Made by a program: the position numbers and the translations under genes. 64,000 nt of DNA from Climacteris rufus (lineage: Eukaryota > Chordata > Aves > Passeriformes > Climacteridae): assembly GCA_013398175.1 (NCBI GenBank), contig VZRZ01004629.1, positions 379,611 through 443,610 of the forward strand, read 5' to 3'. The notes beneath the pieces are model-generated. The model had not been told where the DNA came from, searched no databases, and saw nothing but the letters and a program-made list of their open reading frames with translations. Positions 49,301 to 61,000 of the stretch are shown piece after piece (the stretch's first letter is position 1; the number at the start of each line of letters is the position of its first letter).

Positions 49301-50291
49301 AATGAACCTCAAACAAGGCCCAAGATTGGTATTGCATTTGAAAGCATGTGTAACTTCAGTCAGTGAAGAAAGTTCACAGGATTATGCAAATAGGGACATG
49401 CAATGAAGTACCTGGAGCAGCTGATTTATAGTCAATATGATAGTAGTTTATGAAATAACTCTTTCTTTCATTGTTCATAGAAAATTTTATGGGCTGAAAA
49501 AGCTTCCTAAAATGGTTTCCAGAACAGACTTTTCTCCATTTCATTATTTATGCAAGAAAAGTCTATAGCATACAACAAAACATAGTCTTATACTATATAT
49601 GTCAGTTTTCCAAAAGCGATGGAAGTACTGTACACAGCATAAGACTGAATCAACTGCAAAATAGTATCTATAGACATCTTTGTATTTTCAGAAATCAAAT
49701 TAACAAATTCTTTAATAAACATGTATTGTCTCCAAGGTGTTTGAAATTATACCAGAACTTGTCTCTTTGGGGAAGTGTCAAGAGTTCTTAAAAAGAAAAC
49801 CACAACAGAACACAACAGAAAAACTAGCAGCATTTTTTTTAAAAAAAGAGAATAGGGGATTCTACACTTTACAGCTCTAAGCCATCCTGCATTCTGTTTT
49901 ATTTGAATTTCATATTTTCTCCTGCTTCCATATGCCTTTCATTTTATGTTCTTTATATTTGGTTTTGAAGAACCCAAAATTTCAGGCCCAGACTAGAAGC
50001 AAATTTTTCCAATGCAAAGAGAAAGGACTGTTCTCTGGTTTCGGCTGAATTCAAAAGAAATAAAAATGTACACTAAAAAATTTATGTTGACTTCTCAAAA
50101 AAGTCATCTAAGAAGGAGAAAAGCAAGATTAATTTGGATCCACAAATGAAAGTATCTGAGCTCTTCAAAAGATTCCTCAAGTTTACTAAGACTTGGATTA
50201 GGGATGAGTCATGTCAGGTTTGATTTTTAAAACAAACTATCAAATATATGGTTCTATAAAATACAGCAACTTTTTCAATTAAATTTCACTT
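46316..50291. other. AT-rich non-coding stretch
   Basis: No gene or named repeat recognised. Short open frames only. Confidence 0.55.
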
Positions 50292-50684
50292 AGCTTTGGG
50301 GTTGTTCAGCTGAAGAAAAGAATGCTCAAGGGAAAACTTACAGCAACATTTCAATACCTATAGACAGCCTCCAAGAAAGGTGGAGAGGGACTTTTCACAG
50401 GGACATCTAGATAGGACAAGTGGAAATGGCTTTAAACAGTGAGAGGGTAGGTTTGGATTACATTTTAGGAAGAAATTGGTGACTGTGAGGGGTCAGACAC
50501 TGGAACAGGTTGCTCAGAGAAGCAACCCATGGATACCCCATCTTTGGTAGCATTCAAGGACATGTTAGATGAGGGTTTGAGTAGACTGCTCTGGTGGAAG
50601 GTGTCTCTGTCCATGGCTGGGGGGTTGAAAGTAGGTAATCCTTGAGGCACCTTCCAACCCAAATAATTCTATGATCCTGTGAAC
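50292..50684 (+). mobile_element. CR1 LINE, 5'-truncated 3' end
   Basis: Plus-oriented CR1 starting in the GGTTGTTCAGCTGAAGAAAAG motif. It continues through GGAGAGGGACTTTTCACAGG and GGCTTTAAACAGTGAGAGGG, then the C-terminal ORF2 segment ACACTGGAACAGGTTGCTCA, which is frameshifted shortly after it. The 3' end reads CACCTTCCAACCCAAATAATT and finishes with two octamers, ATTCTATG and ATCCTGTG. About 390 bp. The minus-strand frame at 50,465-50,662 is a shadow. Confidence 0.92.
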
Positions 50685-51612
50685 TGAAAGTAAATAAAGA
50701 AAAGAATGAATACATTTCTGGATGTCACTGTTTCTAGAACACAAACAACATTCCAATGACTTAAGATATTTACATCTCTTTCCCACTGCGTAAGACAAAA
50801 GAACAGAATGATAAAACTGTGAACATATAAATTATAATTTACAAAATAAGATTGTGTCTTACTTTCAGTAGATGTACTACACAAATTCTAAGGAGTGTCA
50901 ACATATGCACATTCAAAAAAAAGCCAGAAACACATTGCCTTATTTTAGCATGTATTATGTCTTTGATACTGCTATTAGTAGTGAAGGCTCAGCTGCTGGT
51001 GATGATCCTAGAACACGGGATCTACCTATAGTATAATATATTGGACAAGGGTTATACTAGTTAATCAGATGAAGATTCACCAATAAAAGGGTTTATGCTG
51101 TCACTTACTGTTTATGATTAAAGTGATTATAATTGCACTTCTTAAAGGTAAATACAAAGAAGCTGCATGAATGTTGTATATTGCCACAAGCTCTCAGCAA
51201 AAAAGTCTCTACTATTGTTAGGTTTCTAGTATCCAAGATGCTCAAGTTCAGTATCGTTCTGCAGCTATTGTCAGAGACTATTACATCTTCTGTTCAATTA
51301 TCAACACCTTTATTGTTTTGTTCACTAAACCAACTTGTCCTGCACAATGCTTCTTTGGAGTCAGATCCACAGATGGCATACCTCCATTAATGAGGCTATC
51401 ACAATCTACTAACCTGCAAAAGGTTCTGCTTTTCCTATATAAATTAATTCTGCTCATCCACTCCCCACCATAATAGTCATAGATCTTCCTTACCAGACCT
51501 ATAGCTGCCTTCCATTTAGACTGAAAAAGGATGAAAGTGACCAATTTTAACTACCTATCCTACACCTACAGCCTTTAGAGCAAATTCTCTGAAAAGCTTT
51601 AAGAGGATACTC

Positions 51613-51630
51613 AATAAACTCTTCCGGAAG

Positions 51631-51661
<31 letters not shown>
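51613..51661 (+). repeat. Poly-A run (31 A) preceded by AATAAA; possible retrocopy tail
   Basis: An AATAAA at 51,613-51,618 is followed 12 bases later by an uninterrupted run of 31 A (51,631-51,661). That spacing is normal for a cleaved and polyadenylated transcript, so the run may be the tail of a reverse-transcribed RNA inserted in plus orientation. I cannot identify a parent transcript in the few hundred bases upstream and find no clear target-site duplication. A plain A-homopolymer next to a chance AATAAA remains possible. Confidence 0.45.
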
Positions 51662-51662
<1 letters not shown>

Positions 51663-52704
51663 AGTTATTCACTGTTATGGGTTTCTTTTCCCCTCCTTTG
51701 CTGTAATTCCAGTTGAGGTGAGATGTGAGTACACCTCACTCACACATTATCTTTCATTGAAATACAATGATGCATTTTCTACAGAAGAAATGTGTCCTTG
51801 GCCTCTGTTCATTTCATGTATATGCCATGGGCACCACCTTTTATTAAAAGGTAGCAAAAAAATTCAAGCTCAAATACGCAAAATTGCATCATGTTTCCTA
51901 CTGAAACAGCCTACTGAAATAAGCCACTTATCATCAGAAAGATGTAGGTCCAACTAGAAATAATTAGAGAGAGATATTTGTTAACTGGGTGAATTACCAA
52001 TTGAGTGCTTCAGTCTTGTGTTAAAATTTACTTCTGGGGAACCCTTAGGATCAGCCATGATGAAAGCAAAGCTCAAGTACCTTTGGACTTTCTGGGACCA
52101 TAAACATATCTGAAAACACTATGGATTTTTCTTTTATTGAGGCTTAACTTTGAAGAATGTCTTCTTTTTGATGACAGAGCATTATGCACAGAGCTCAGAC
52201 GGAGAGGAAGTTTGAGTGGGGAAGCTTTTAGTGGTCACTTCATCAAGGAACTGCTACTCACCCATTCCTATGGACTCCTTCCTTTTGTTCAACACAAAGT
52301 GATTTTTACTCACAAATTAATCCTTAAAAGCTCATTATGCTATTTCAAGAATGAAGCCAAGACAATCATTCATAGTATTTAATCTCTCCAAGAAGCTATA
52401 CTGTACTGTCACAGACATTTCATGTACCCGTGCTTCATAAATCAAACTTCTTGGATATGAAAGCTGTCACTAAGAACTTTATTTGCATCACAACAATGAC
52501 ACAGCATTATATAACTATATAATTATATTATATAACTTAAAATATATCTTTAAAAATTAATCAAATATAAAGTTTCTTGGTAACTTAACTAAATTTACCA
52601 CTTTATATTTCTAGCTGCTTTAGACACATTATAATTTAGGCAAAGATTTCCCACCTAGTCTGTCATCTTTAACCTTTTTAAAGAATACACAACAGAAAAA
52701 TGTG

Positions 52705-52736
52705 TTTACAACTTGCTGCATTTTACAACTTGCTGC
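52705..52736 (+). repeat. 17-bp tandem duplication (about 1.9 copies)
   Basis: TTTACAACTTGCTGCAT at 52,705-52,721 followed directly by TTTACAACTTGCTGC at 52,722-52,736. Confidence 0.9.
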
Positions 52737-53589
52737 TGGAATTTACTAATTATTTTTAGCTTACCCATCCAGTTGGGGTAAATCAATCATTGGATTAATC
52801 AAAATAATTGATATTACTTTTCCCCAGAAATTCTCTTGAATACCCTTTTATTTTTATATCCACTGATTCCCAGATGACTAGTGTAGATGACATTAAGTGT
52901 CAGTAGTTCACTTACTGAAATTCAATATACAGTTGGGGATCTATGGCTCCAAGAACCTCCAGTACTTGCTTTCAGCCTCAGTGGAAATTAATAGTTCTTC
53001 GGATGTTTCTCAAACTTCCCCCATTGGTAAGTGTTCCTTCCTGTCTGTTCTTAAGTGTTTCTTGTCTGTTATACTGATAAGTATTCATCTCAAAACTCTA
53101 TGTTAGTTCTGAGTTTATACTGCCGATTTAAAATCTCTGTTCTGTTCTTTTAACAAATACTTGGAATTTAAAATACTGTTCATTTGGTAAATACTGTGGA
53201 CACCTTACCTAAGCATTGCATCATTACTTTTTGTGATCCACAAAGGACAGCAAGATGTGAAATAAATACTGAAGCATGCTAGTTTTTTTCTTTAGTCCTC
53301 TCCCCTGTCCAGTTGATTTTATTTCCTATAATGGATATAATCAGCAAAGACTAGATACTTCAGAAATTCTGACTGCCCTTCCACTGCTGGTACTTGGTAC
53401 TATCAGCACATTTCTTCATTTCTGTTTCTGTGTCAATACCAAACATTACCAGAGGGAAACATAGTCCAGTTTCATTTCAGTGAGTGCCCATATTGAGCTA
53501 TTCCACTCCACAATCATCCTTCCACAGTCTTAACTGCAAATCCAGAAACCTAACATGGGATCCTCAAGATTGGCTGTGAAATGCATTTA

Positions 53590-53903
53590 TAGGCTTACAA
53601 AGACAAACTTTTAAATAAGGTTGTTTTGACAGAAGAAGGGGTAATAATTTTAAACTAAAAAAAAACCAAAAAGTTTTCTTTAGATTAGCTACAAGAAAGA
53701 AGCTTTTTACAATGAGGTTGGTAAAACACTGGAACAGGTTTCCCAGTGAGGTGGTAGATGCCACATTCCTGGAAACATTCAATCAGACTGGAAGGGGCTC
53801 TGAGCTACCTGACATAGTTGAAGATGTCCCTGCTTATTGCAGAGGGGTTGGACTAGACCTTTACAGCTGTCCTCCAACCCAAACTATTCTATGATTCTGT
53901 GAA
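53590..53903 (+). mobile_element. CR1 LINE, 5'-truncated 3' end
   Basis: Plus-oriented CR1 of about 0.31 kb. The ORF2 C-terminal frame at about 53,720-53,800 still encodes VKHWNRFPSEVVDATFLETF, the same segment as in the 24.3 kb copy but in a different, more diverged version. The untranslated end reads CTCCAACCCAAACTATTC and closes with ATTCTATG and ATTCTGTG octamers. The left border is diffuse, with GACAGAAGAAGGGGTAATAA and an A-run at 53,657-53,665 inside the element. A minus-strand CR1 follows about 250 bp downstream. Confidence 0.88.
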
Positions 53904-54154
53904 ACTCGCCTTATGTCTTCTTCTGTGAAAATTCCTCATACCTTTTCCATTAAGAAGTTGTTGTACAATTGATTGTTCCTTTAAGTTTTGCCACATTGTC
54001 CCAGCCTTTCTTCTCATCATCGAGGAAGAGATGTTCAACATGGACTTTTTCAGTTCTGCAGTCCAATTTGTTGTCAGCAGTAAAATTTGTTGTCAACCTA
54101 CTGACGAGATTTCAGATAAGAAAGCCAGAATGTGAAAGTAGAAGTGCAAGAAAA
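53904..54154. other. Spacer between two convergent CR1 copies
   Basis: About 250 bp of AT-rich sequence with GTTGTCA repeated twice (around 54,071 and 54,090). No gene. Confidence 0.6.
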
Positions 54155-54620
54155 GAATCACAGAATCACAGAATTAACCAGGCTGGAAAAGACTTTCGAG
54201 ATCATCAAGTCCAACTTATGACTTAACACCACCTTATCAATTAACCATGGCACTGAGTGCCACATCCAGTCTTTTTTTAAACACCTCCAGGGATGGTGAC
54301 TCCACCATTCCCATGGACAGCCTATTCCAATGTCCAACCACTCTTTCTGTAAAGAATTTTTTCTAATGTCCAGACTAAACTTCCCCTGGCTCAGCTTAAG
54401 ACTTTGTCCTCTTGTCCTGTCACTGTTTGCCTGGGAGAAGAGACTGCAACCACCCAGCTGCAACCTACTGTCAGGGAGTTGCAGAGTGAAAAGGTCTCCT
54501 CTGAGCCTTCTTTTCTCCAGGCTAAACAACCCCAGATCCCTCAGCCACTCCTTACAGGACTTGTGTTCTAGACCCTTCACCAGCCTTTTTGCCCTTCTCT
54601 GGACACGTCTGAGCATCCAA
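54155..54620 (-). mobile_element. CR1 LINE, 5'-truncated 3' end, minus orientation
   Basis: The plus strand begins AATCACAGAATCACAGAATT, the reverse complement of ATTCTGTG octamers, and continues with GGCTGGAAAAGACTTTCGAG and ATCATCAAGTCCAACTTATG. The ORF2 C-terminal region follows in reverse. On the minus strand the frame from 54,616 down encodes RRVQRRAKRLVKGLEHKSC and later LGLFSLEKRRLRGDLFTL and SDRTRG, all landmark CR1 residues. It then loses register after the FSLDIRKN segment. About 0.47 kb; no endonuclease and no reverse-transcriptase core. The 152-codon open frame at 54,158-54,616 is this relic, not a host gene. Confidence 0.95.
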
Positions 54621-55936
54621 CACCAAGAAGAAGCACAGCAGTGAGTAGGAAGAAAAGTAAATATATTACCTCAATAGTACTTTTCTTCTTTCCCGACAAC
54701 ATTAGCATTAAAAGCAAAAAATTTTAAAAAGGAAAAAAAATCTAAAACCCCCCAAACCTTCAAGTAACATCAGTTGAAAATGTTTCCAAGCAAAGAGCAG
54801 ATCTCATTTGGTTCCATTTTGAGAAATTGTATTAAATCCTTCCTCCAAGCTGTCTCATGCTCACCCATTGCTGTGTCCCGAATGGCTTCTCCTAGGCAGT
54901 TTGCACCCACACATGAACTGAGTCATTATCAGCACCCAATTCATCCATCTGCCGCAAAACACTGACCTCTTTCCCACCACCATCCCTGCCGCCACAAGAG
55001 ACACCAAAGCCTGATAGTCTTCACAGTTCTGCTCTTATACATACAGCCTTCTTACTGCATGATAAGGATACATGGCACTTACTGGTTATTCAAGTCTTTT
55101 GGCCACTGCGTAAAAAATGGCTCAGAATGGACATGTTTTTCTGGTCTTAGTATTAAGGCAGGCATTTTTACACATTTGGCTGCTTAGATGGCTAGATTTC
55201 CACTGTGTGTTAAGTTTTCAAATATGACAAACATGTTTCATTGAAGTCTTCCTTGCCTTCCAAATACAAGCATTAGAGCAGCTAATAGGTAAGAAAAGAA
55301 GAAAAATGAGAGACCAGCCTCACAGGTAAGAATTGTTCAGGTTCACCTCTGTCTAGGTGAATAGAGACACACACACACACACACACACGAGAAGCAAAAC
55401 TAGAAAAACAAATCTATTACTCTAAAGCAGGCACTTCTCTCTTTGAAAGTATGATCTAATACCAAATGTTAATTTAAAAGACACATCACTGGAAGAAAAA
55501 ATAAACTAGTTTCATTACTACATACCCCACAAGATACATAAGTATTTGCATTTGAATAATAATGTTAATATTAGGAAAACTATAGCATAATCAGCTGTGC
55601 TTCATTACACAGTTTTACTGTAGCTGCAGCAGTATTTCATTTTGATACAATTACAGAGACACTTAGCACTTGGAAGAAAAAAACTATTTTTCAGTTTATG
55701 TACAAAGCCATTTTTTACTTTCTTGTTGGCTATGCTGTGCAAAATACTAAATCTCAAATCAGATATGTACAGTAAAAAAATCTGAGTAAGACAGTCACAA
55801 AACCCATTTTAAACATTTGTCAATAGAAGAGTGTTCAAGAATTCAATTTTTTTTTATGAGGACGAAAGGTTAACAAGTGGGCAATGTTGCAGAGCCCAGA
55901 CTTCTCTAGAAATACTCTTCACACTAACACATATTC
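54621..55936. other. AT-rich non-coding stretch
   Basis: Only the AC dinucleotide repeat at 55.37 kb stands out. No gene. Confidence 0.55.
55367..55388 (+). repeat. (AC)n microsatellite
   Basis: Eleven AC units, uninterrupted. Confidence 0.95.
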
Positions 55937-56005
55937 AATCATAGAATGCCCTGAGTTGGAAGTGACCCACAAGGACTGTTCAAGCCCAACTCGTAAGGTC
56001 AACCA
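55937..56005 (-). mobile_element. Very short CR1 LINE 3' end, minus orientation
   Basis: The plus strand reads AATCATAGAATGCCCTGAG, TTGGAAGTGACCCACAAGG and CAAGCCCAACTCGTAAGG, the reverse complement of a CR1 3' untranslated end of the subfamily with a CCCTGAGTTGGAAG-type motif. This differs from the subfamily of the copies at 28.6 and 54.2 kb. About 70 bp remain. Confidence 0.78.
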
Positions 56006-56140
56006 TGCCTATGAAAATGAATATACTAGCAGTATCACAAATACATTCATACTCATTTGATCTTGCAATAAAGCAAGATGACAAAGACTCTTGGAGATAG
56101 TCTGGCTTCCCTAAGGTCCAAGGAAAAGGGCATTTGGGAT

Positions 56141-56170
56141 TTTTTGTTTGTTTGTTTGTTGATTGATTGT
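56141..56170 (+). repeat. (TTTG)n simple repeat with TTGA tail
   Basis: Four TTTG units followed by two GATT units and a T-run. Confidence 0.88.
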
Positions 56171-58039
56171 TTTTTACTGAGTTTAGGTGCAACTAAAAAA
56201 ACTCCAACAAAATAAAACTGAACAGAAACATAATTTTTTCCCTACCGCCCTCAGCATGGACCTTGCTTTTCTAACTCTCTTCCTATTGTACACACACAAG
56301 ATTAGTTCATTAAGCTAAAATTAGCCTCTGTAACTAGTTTGAAGTTTGTTGTATTTCACTTTTCTCTGTGCACAAATCCAGACAAATTTTTCAGAAAGAA
56401 TTTCCAAATATAGACTTACAATGAGCAGTACAAAAATAGCAGGGATGTACATTTTCAAAAGGTACAAACTCCTGCTGACTTTTTGTCAGCTGACTCAAAA
56501 AAAATGCTTTTTTTTGTTAAACTTTCCCTGACGAGAAAATTTTTCTTCCCTATTATTTATCAATTCTGTTAAAATCATCAGTTTTTCACTGGTGAAAATT
56601 ACTATAGGGTACAAATAAAACCCACCTGTTCAAGTATCGTTACTTCTTGGAAAGAGTAAATTTTAAGAAATAGAATTGACAAAATTAATATTGAGACACC
56701 ATTCTGGTTATACTGAATGATGATGTACAAATAGAATACAGGACACAGTTATCCTGCGTAAAGGAGGTCTTCTGTCTTTAATCTTGCATTAGCAGGAGCT
56801 GCTGTGATGCAGCTGCCACTGAGAAGTCTCAGTTCAAAAGCAGGGGAGAGGCAGGGGACTGGAAGAAAAGCACTTTGTGAATATCTCTCCTGCCAGGACC
56901 AATCATCCATCCTTTATTTTATAGAACATGTCATACGGTGATGAGAATAGTATGTCCTGTGTCAAATCAATGAAGCAAGCACTTTGTCCTGTGCTTCAGC
57001 AACCATCATGAAAGATTAATCTGCACAGCAAGTACCTACACTTCAGTACAATTATATTCCCTGGGAGCAGATTCTTGATTGTCTCAACTCCAGGCAGCAC
57101 AGACAGGGGGCACCTCCAAGCAAGTTGAGGCCAGCTGGGATGCTGTAGCCCCAGACAGAGATCAAAACAAGGCTTACTGACTATATCACCTTCACACAGA
57201 ATGCTACATCAGCTTCACAGGTTTATCCTTTGAGAACTTGTCCTATTACTCAAGGCTTCAAAACTGAGCTAAATAAGTACTATTTTAAGCATTCTGATTT
57301 TTCTTGCTACGTCTGTCTATAAAGTATTCATTAGTTAATGTTGAAGGTGTGGTGCAGGTATCAATGCACAGTTATGTTATCTTCAGCCACTTACTATGGC
57401 AGCTGAATGTATGTTTTTTTAATAAAATTGTTTTATTAGGTAATTGCACAATACCCACCCTTTCCATCAAGTGTGTCACATGCAAAGTCAGAGATTGATA
57501 GTACATAAAACTGGTATTTCATTGTTTTTGAAAGGGACAAAAGACACAGTTTTCTAGTCTGGCGTTAGAACCAGTGCTTGGAAAAATAGAAAAAAACTTT
57601 GAACACTTCTACTTACCTTCTGTGTTTATGTATTAGTTTTCAAATTCAAAGACAACTGCAATATTTCTAGTTTTGTTTGGGTGGTGAAATCTAATAAGGT
57701 ATTTTCCTCCCTGTGCCGCATTAAGCACTGGAGGTTAAAGGGCAGCAAGTTATAAAAGCTTAATTTAGGTGTCAAAAACAATCTTGGGCAGAAAAATGAT
57801 GATTCACATAAGCAACCTGGAGAGACCACTGCAAAAGAAAACAGCATCTATAATCTCTTTACATTCTACTGTCTACAAGATGTGGTTCTGGTTGTCTATA
57901 TGATCATCATATCCACTTTTAATGAGCTGCCCATTACTGACAGCTAATGACTTCTACTAAAGCAGTAAAATATCACTGTACAAAACTTGTTCCTGAATTT
58001 TCTACTAGATATTTCCTGATAATGTTAATGTATTTATAT

Positions 58040-58075
58040 ATTAGCATATATAATGCTATTAGCATATATAATGCT
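58040..58075 (+). repeat. 18-bp tandem duplication (2 copies) of a near-palindromic unit
   Basis: ATTAGCATATATAATGCT occurs at 58,040-58,057 and again, identically, at 58,058-58,075. AGCAT and ATGCT within the unit are reverse complements around an AT core. Confidence 0.95.
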
Positions 58076-61000
58076 ATAGTTTGTATATTTACAATATATA
58101 TTTATAATACTACAAAAATAGTACAATACAATAACAATAATAAAATATTACATGTTAGTATTATATATATTTTTGTATTTCTCTTCTCATAATCTTCATA
58201 TCCAGGACAAACCTGATCATCATTGATGTGAGCCTGCTCTGCTACTGTCAACTTTGGATTGCTTTTCTAGCACTGCAAAGATAATATGGCAATGCTTTTA
58301 TAAAACTTATTCAGAGTGTTCCAGGAGTAAGAAATAGAAAGGTATAAAATGTGTGCTAAAAACTAGTTGTTGGTTATTAAAATTTAATCTGAGGCAAGTG
58401 TGAGATGGTTTATGCTGATTAAATCTTATAGAGAATTTCATCAAGTCTGGGTTTTTTTGGAACCTGTTAGTTAATATATTCATCTACCTTCTCTCTTTGG
58501 TTGAATTATTCCCTCATGCTTCTTTACATTCCTTTAGCCATCTTTCCTTAAAATGCATTATCTTGTCACACTATAATCCTAGGTGGTGACTCTCAACACT
58601 TGCTTCAATAGTAGCTAACAAAGAGGGGACCTTTCAAGTAAGCCTCCAAGATTCTGGTACAGGAAACAGGACTATCCATCCAGGCCAGGTCACCTATTCT
58701 GTCTCCCCGGCACAAAAGTAAATTGTCATTTCTGGTGTCCTGGGTGAAAGGTATTCACCATGTACCCCACTGTTTAAGTTATCTGATGAAAGTCAGATAT
58801 GCCACTTGCTGCTTTATTGACATTCCAAAGAGAAACACCAAAAAAACCTCGCTAAGAATAATTCTGTTTCATGACTTCAAAAACACCATAGCCCATTACT
58901 TCAGTAAAATCTGTTCATCTATTATTGTAACATGCCAGTGTTTATTCTTGTGAGGGGCCATTTAAGGAGCGATAGGTGGAATGGAAGCAGCCTACATTGG
59001 CTTTCATTGAATGTACATGAGATGTTGTGCATAATGGGAGAACCAAACAAAACATTTGAGGCTAAATATTTTTGTATATTTACAACTTTAATTAGAGGTG
59101 TTATTCCAAAAGATATTCACTTTTATGTACAAATTATCACTAATAAGGGAAGACAACAGAGTAATGCAAATAGTTAATTTACAGAAACTTATAGTCATGT
59201 TAGAGTAGGACTTGGATTAATTATAATTTTCATCAAAAAAGAATGTTGGATACTGTCTGCATATGAATTCAGGTGCACCATTATCAGTCCTTCCATGAAT
59301 AAAGCTCTCACTCCTGAAGATGATTCCATAATTGGAAATCGCCAAACCAGCAGCTCTCCAGAGATGCAAAATTGTTTATGCATGCAGCCATCCCACTATG
59401 AGGTCAACATTTATGTCCTATATACATGAGTTCTATTTCCCCTCCAAAGCATGTGCAATTAGACTTCCCTTGACTGGAACATATAAAGCAAAGATATTGT
59501 TGCTCAGTACCACAAACTCCAGATGGTTGTTATCAAAGGGCCTATGCCTAGTTCATAAGTGATGACAAAAAAATAAAGCCACAACATGCCTTGTATAATT
59601 TCTTATTCTGGAAGATTCTCAAGGCACCTAACAGTTCTTTTTCTACATATAAGTAAGAACTACCTACTGAAACTGATATGACAAAACCAACAAGAGAATA
59701 TTCTAGAAATGACTGAAAGCCATCAGCACCTAACCTGGGAATTCAACTACTGCTAGCAGTTCAATTCCAAGGTAAACTGAGGAGCACTCACACAAGTACT
59801 CTCTAGTTCTGAGGCCACTTACAGATAACAGCTGCTTTGTTGTCTCCCTCCCTAGCTGCAGTTATGCCTCTGATTACCCCCAAGTTTGAGTACTGCTTGC
59901 TTGTTGATAAGCATCTCCAGGCTCAGCTTACATTTAAGTCCAACTTAAAATAAGGAAGCAAAAACAAAGGTCTCTTCACCTCCTAATTCCTTTAGAGTGT
60001 CAAAATAGCACCAAAGACAAAGAACAGACCTCCACAACCACAGAAAACCAAAGGAGAAATTACAGACATAGGTTCATCACCTACTTTTAATTTCCTTCCT
60101 GAGAAGACTCAAGTGCAAATCAGACAGAACAAGTGAAACTGTTGTTTTCTAACACTGTTCTAGAAGCAGTCACCTGCAAAAGAGGCTTCTAAATTACAAC
60201 TTTCAAGAACAACAAGAGCCAGGTGCTTACCTACAAGCTGTGAGTAAAACACAAGCAGAAAAGGGCTGAAGATTTACCCTGTACTGGAGCCCTTGTGGAT
60301 AGCTGGGTCTGCTACAGGTGACCCACAGCTTCCAGGTCCTTTCTGTGGTTTCACCTTTCTGAGTGAGCAGTCCCTCCTTTAATTTCTGTTAACCCCTTTA
60401 TTAAAATGAGCTCTTTGCTATGTAATGCGATAGCATAGCTGTAATCTTAATCTTCCTGGAAAAAGCAGCTATTCGTTTCCTGCAGTAGCTACTGAATACT
60501 TATTTTTACACCTCCTGGCACTGGTTCCTGGCAGGAACTGCTGACTTTAGCAACATAGTCTGAAGCCAGAAGTGGGGTCGGAAAAGAGCAAAAATCTAAT
60601 GTCTCCAATTGTGATGTTAATTAGAAAACAGAAAGAATTCTCTTACTTTGTAGGCCATGCCATATTTTAGACTCAAGTGTAGCAACCTGATGGATGTGAA
60701 CACATTCCCCTGTGACTTCCCAGCACTACAGGAAAAAAAGGAAAACAACTGTGCAGAACAGTTTGAGTAATTAGGGACCTTAATTAGAAAGTGGAACTAT
60801 GCTTCTGGCATCCATATAATTTTGCCTACTTTCCACTAGGAAATGTGTCTTCCAGTTTTTCCTCCAGCTTGTATTGCAACAAAGATTTCTGCTTTTGAAT
60901 GTGACTATTAAATTAAATTGCAGTATATTTAAGACTTAAAGCTTAATTCAACACAATATTTAAGTATGTATTAATTCTAATCACATGGCTTGTCTCATTT

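Larger units (their letters stand above)
50685..53589. other. AT-rich non-coding stretch with a long poly-A run
   Basis: Contains the 31-base poly-A at 51,631 and a 17-bp tandem duplication at 52,705 (listed separately). The 81-codon plus frame at 52,137-52,382 is protein-like in composition but has no recognised family. Nothing else identified. Confidence 0.5.

Noticed and set aside
52137..52382. 81-codon plus-strand frame with protein-like first half
   Set aside because: No ATG start, no convincing acceptor or donor, no family recognised.
54158..54616. 152-codon minus-strand open frame as a host gene
   Set aside because: Residues match the C-terminal part of CR1 ORF2; it is a LINE relic.
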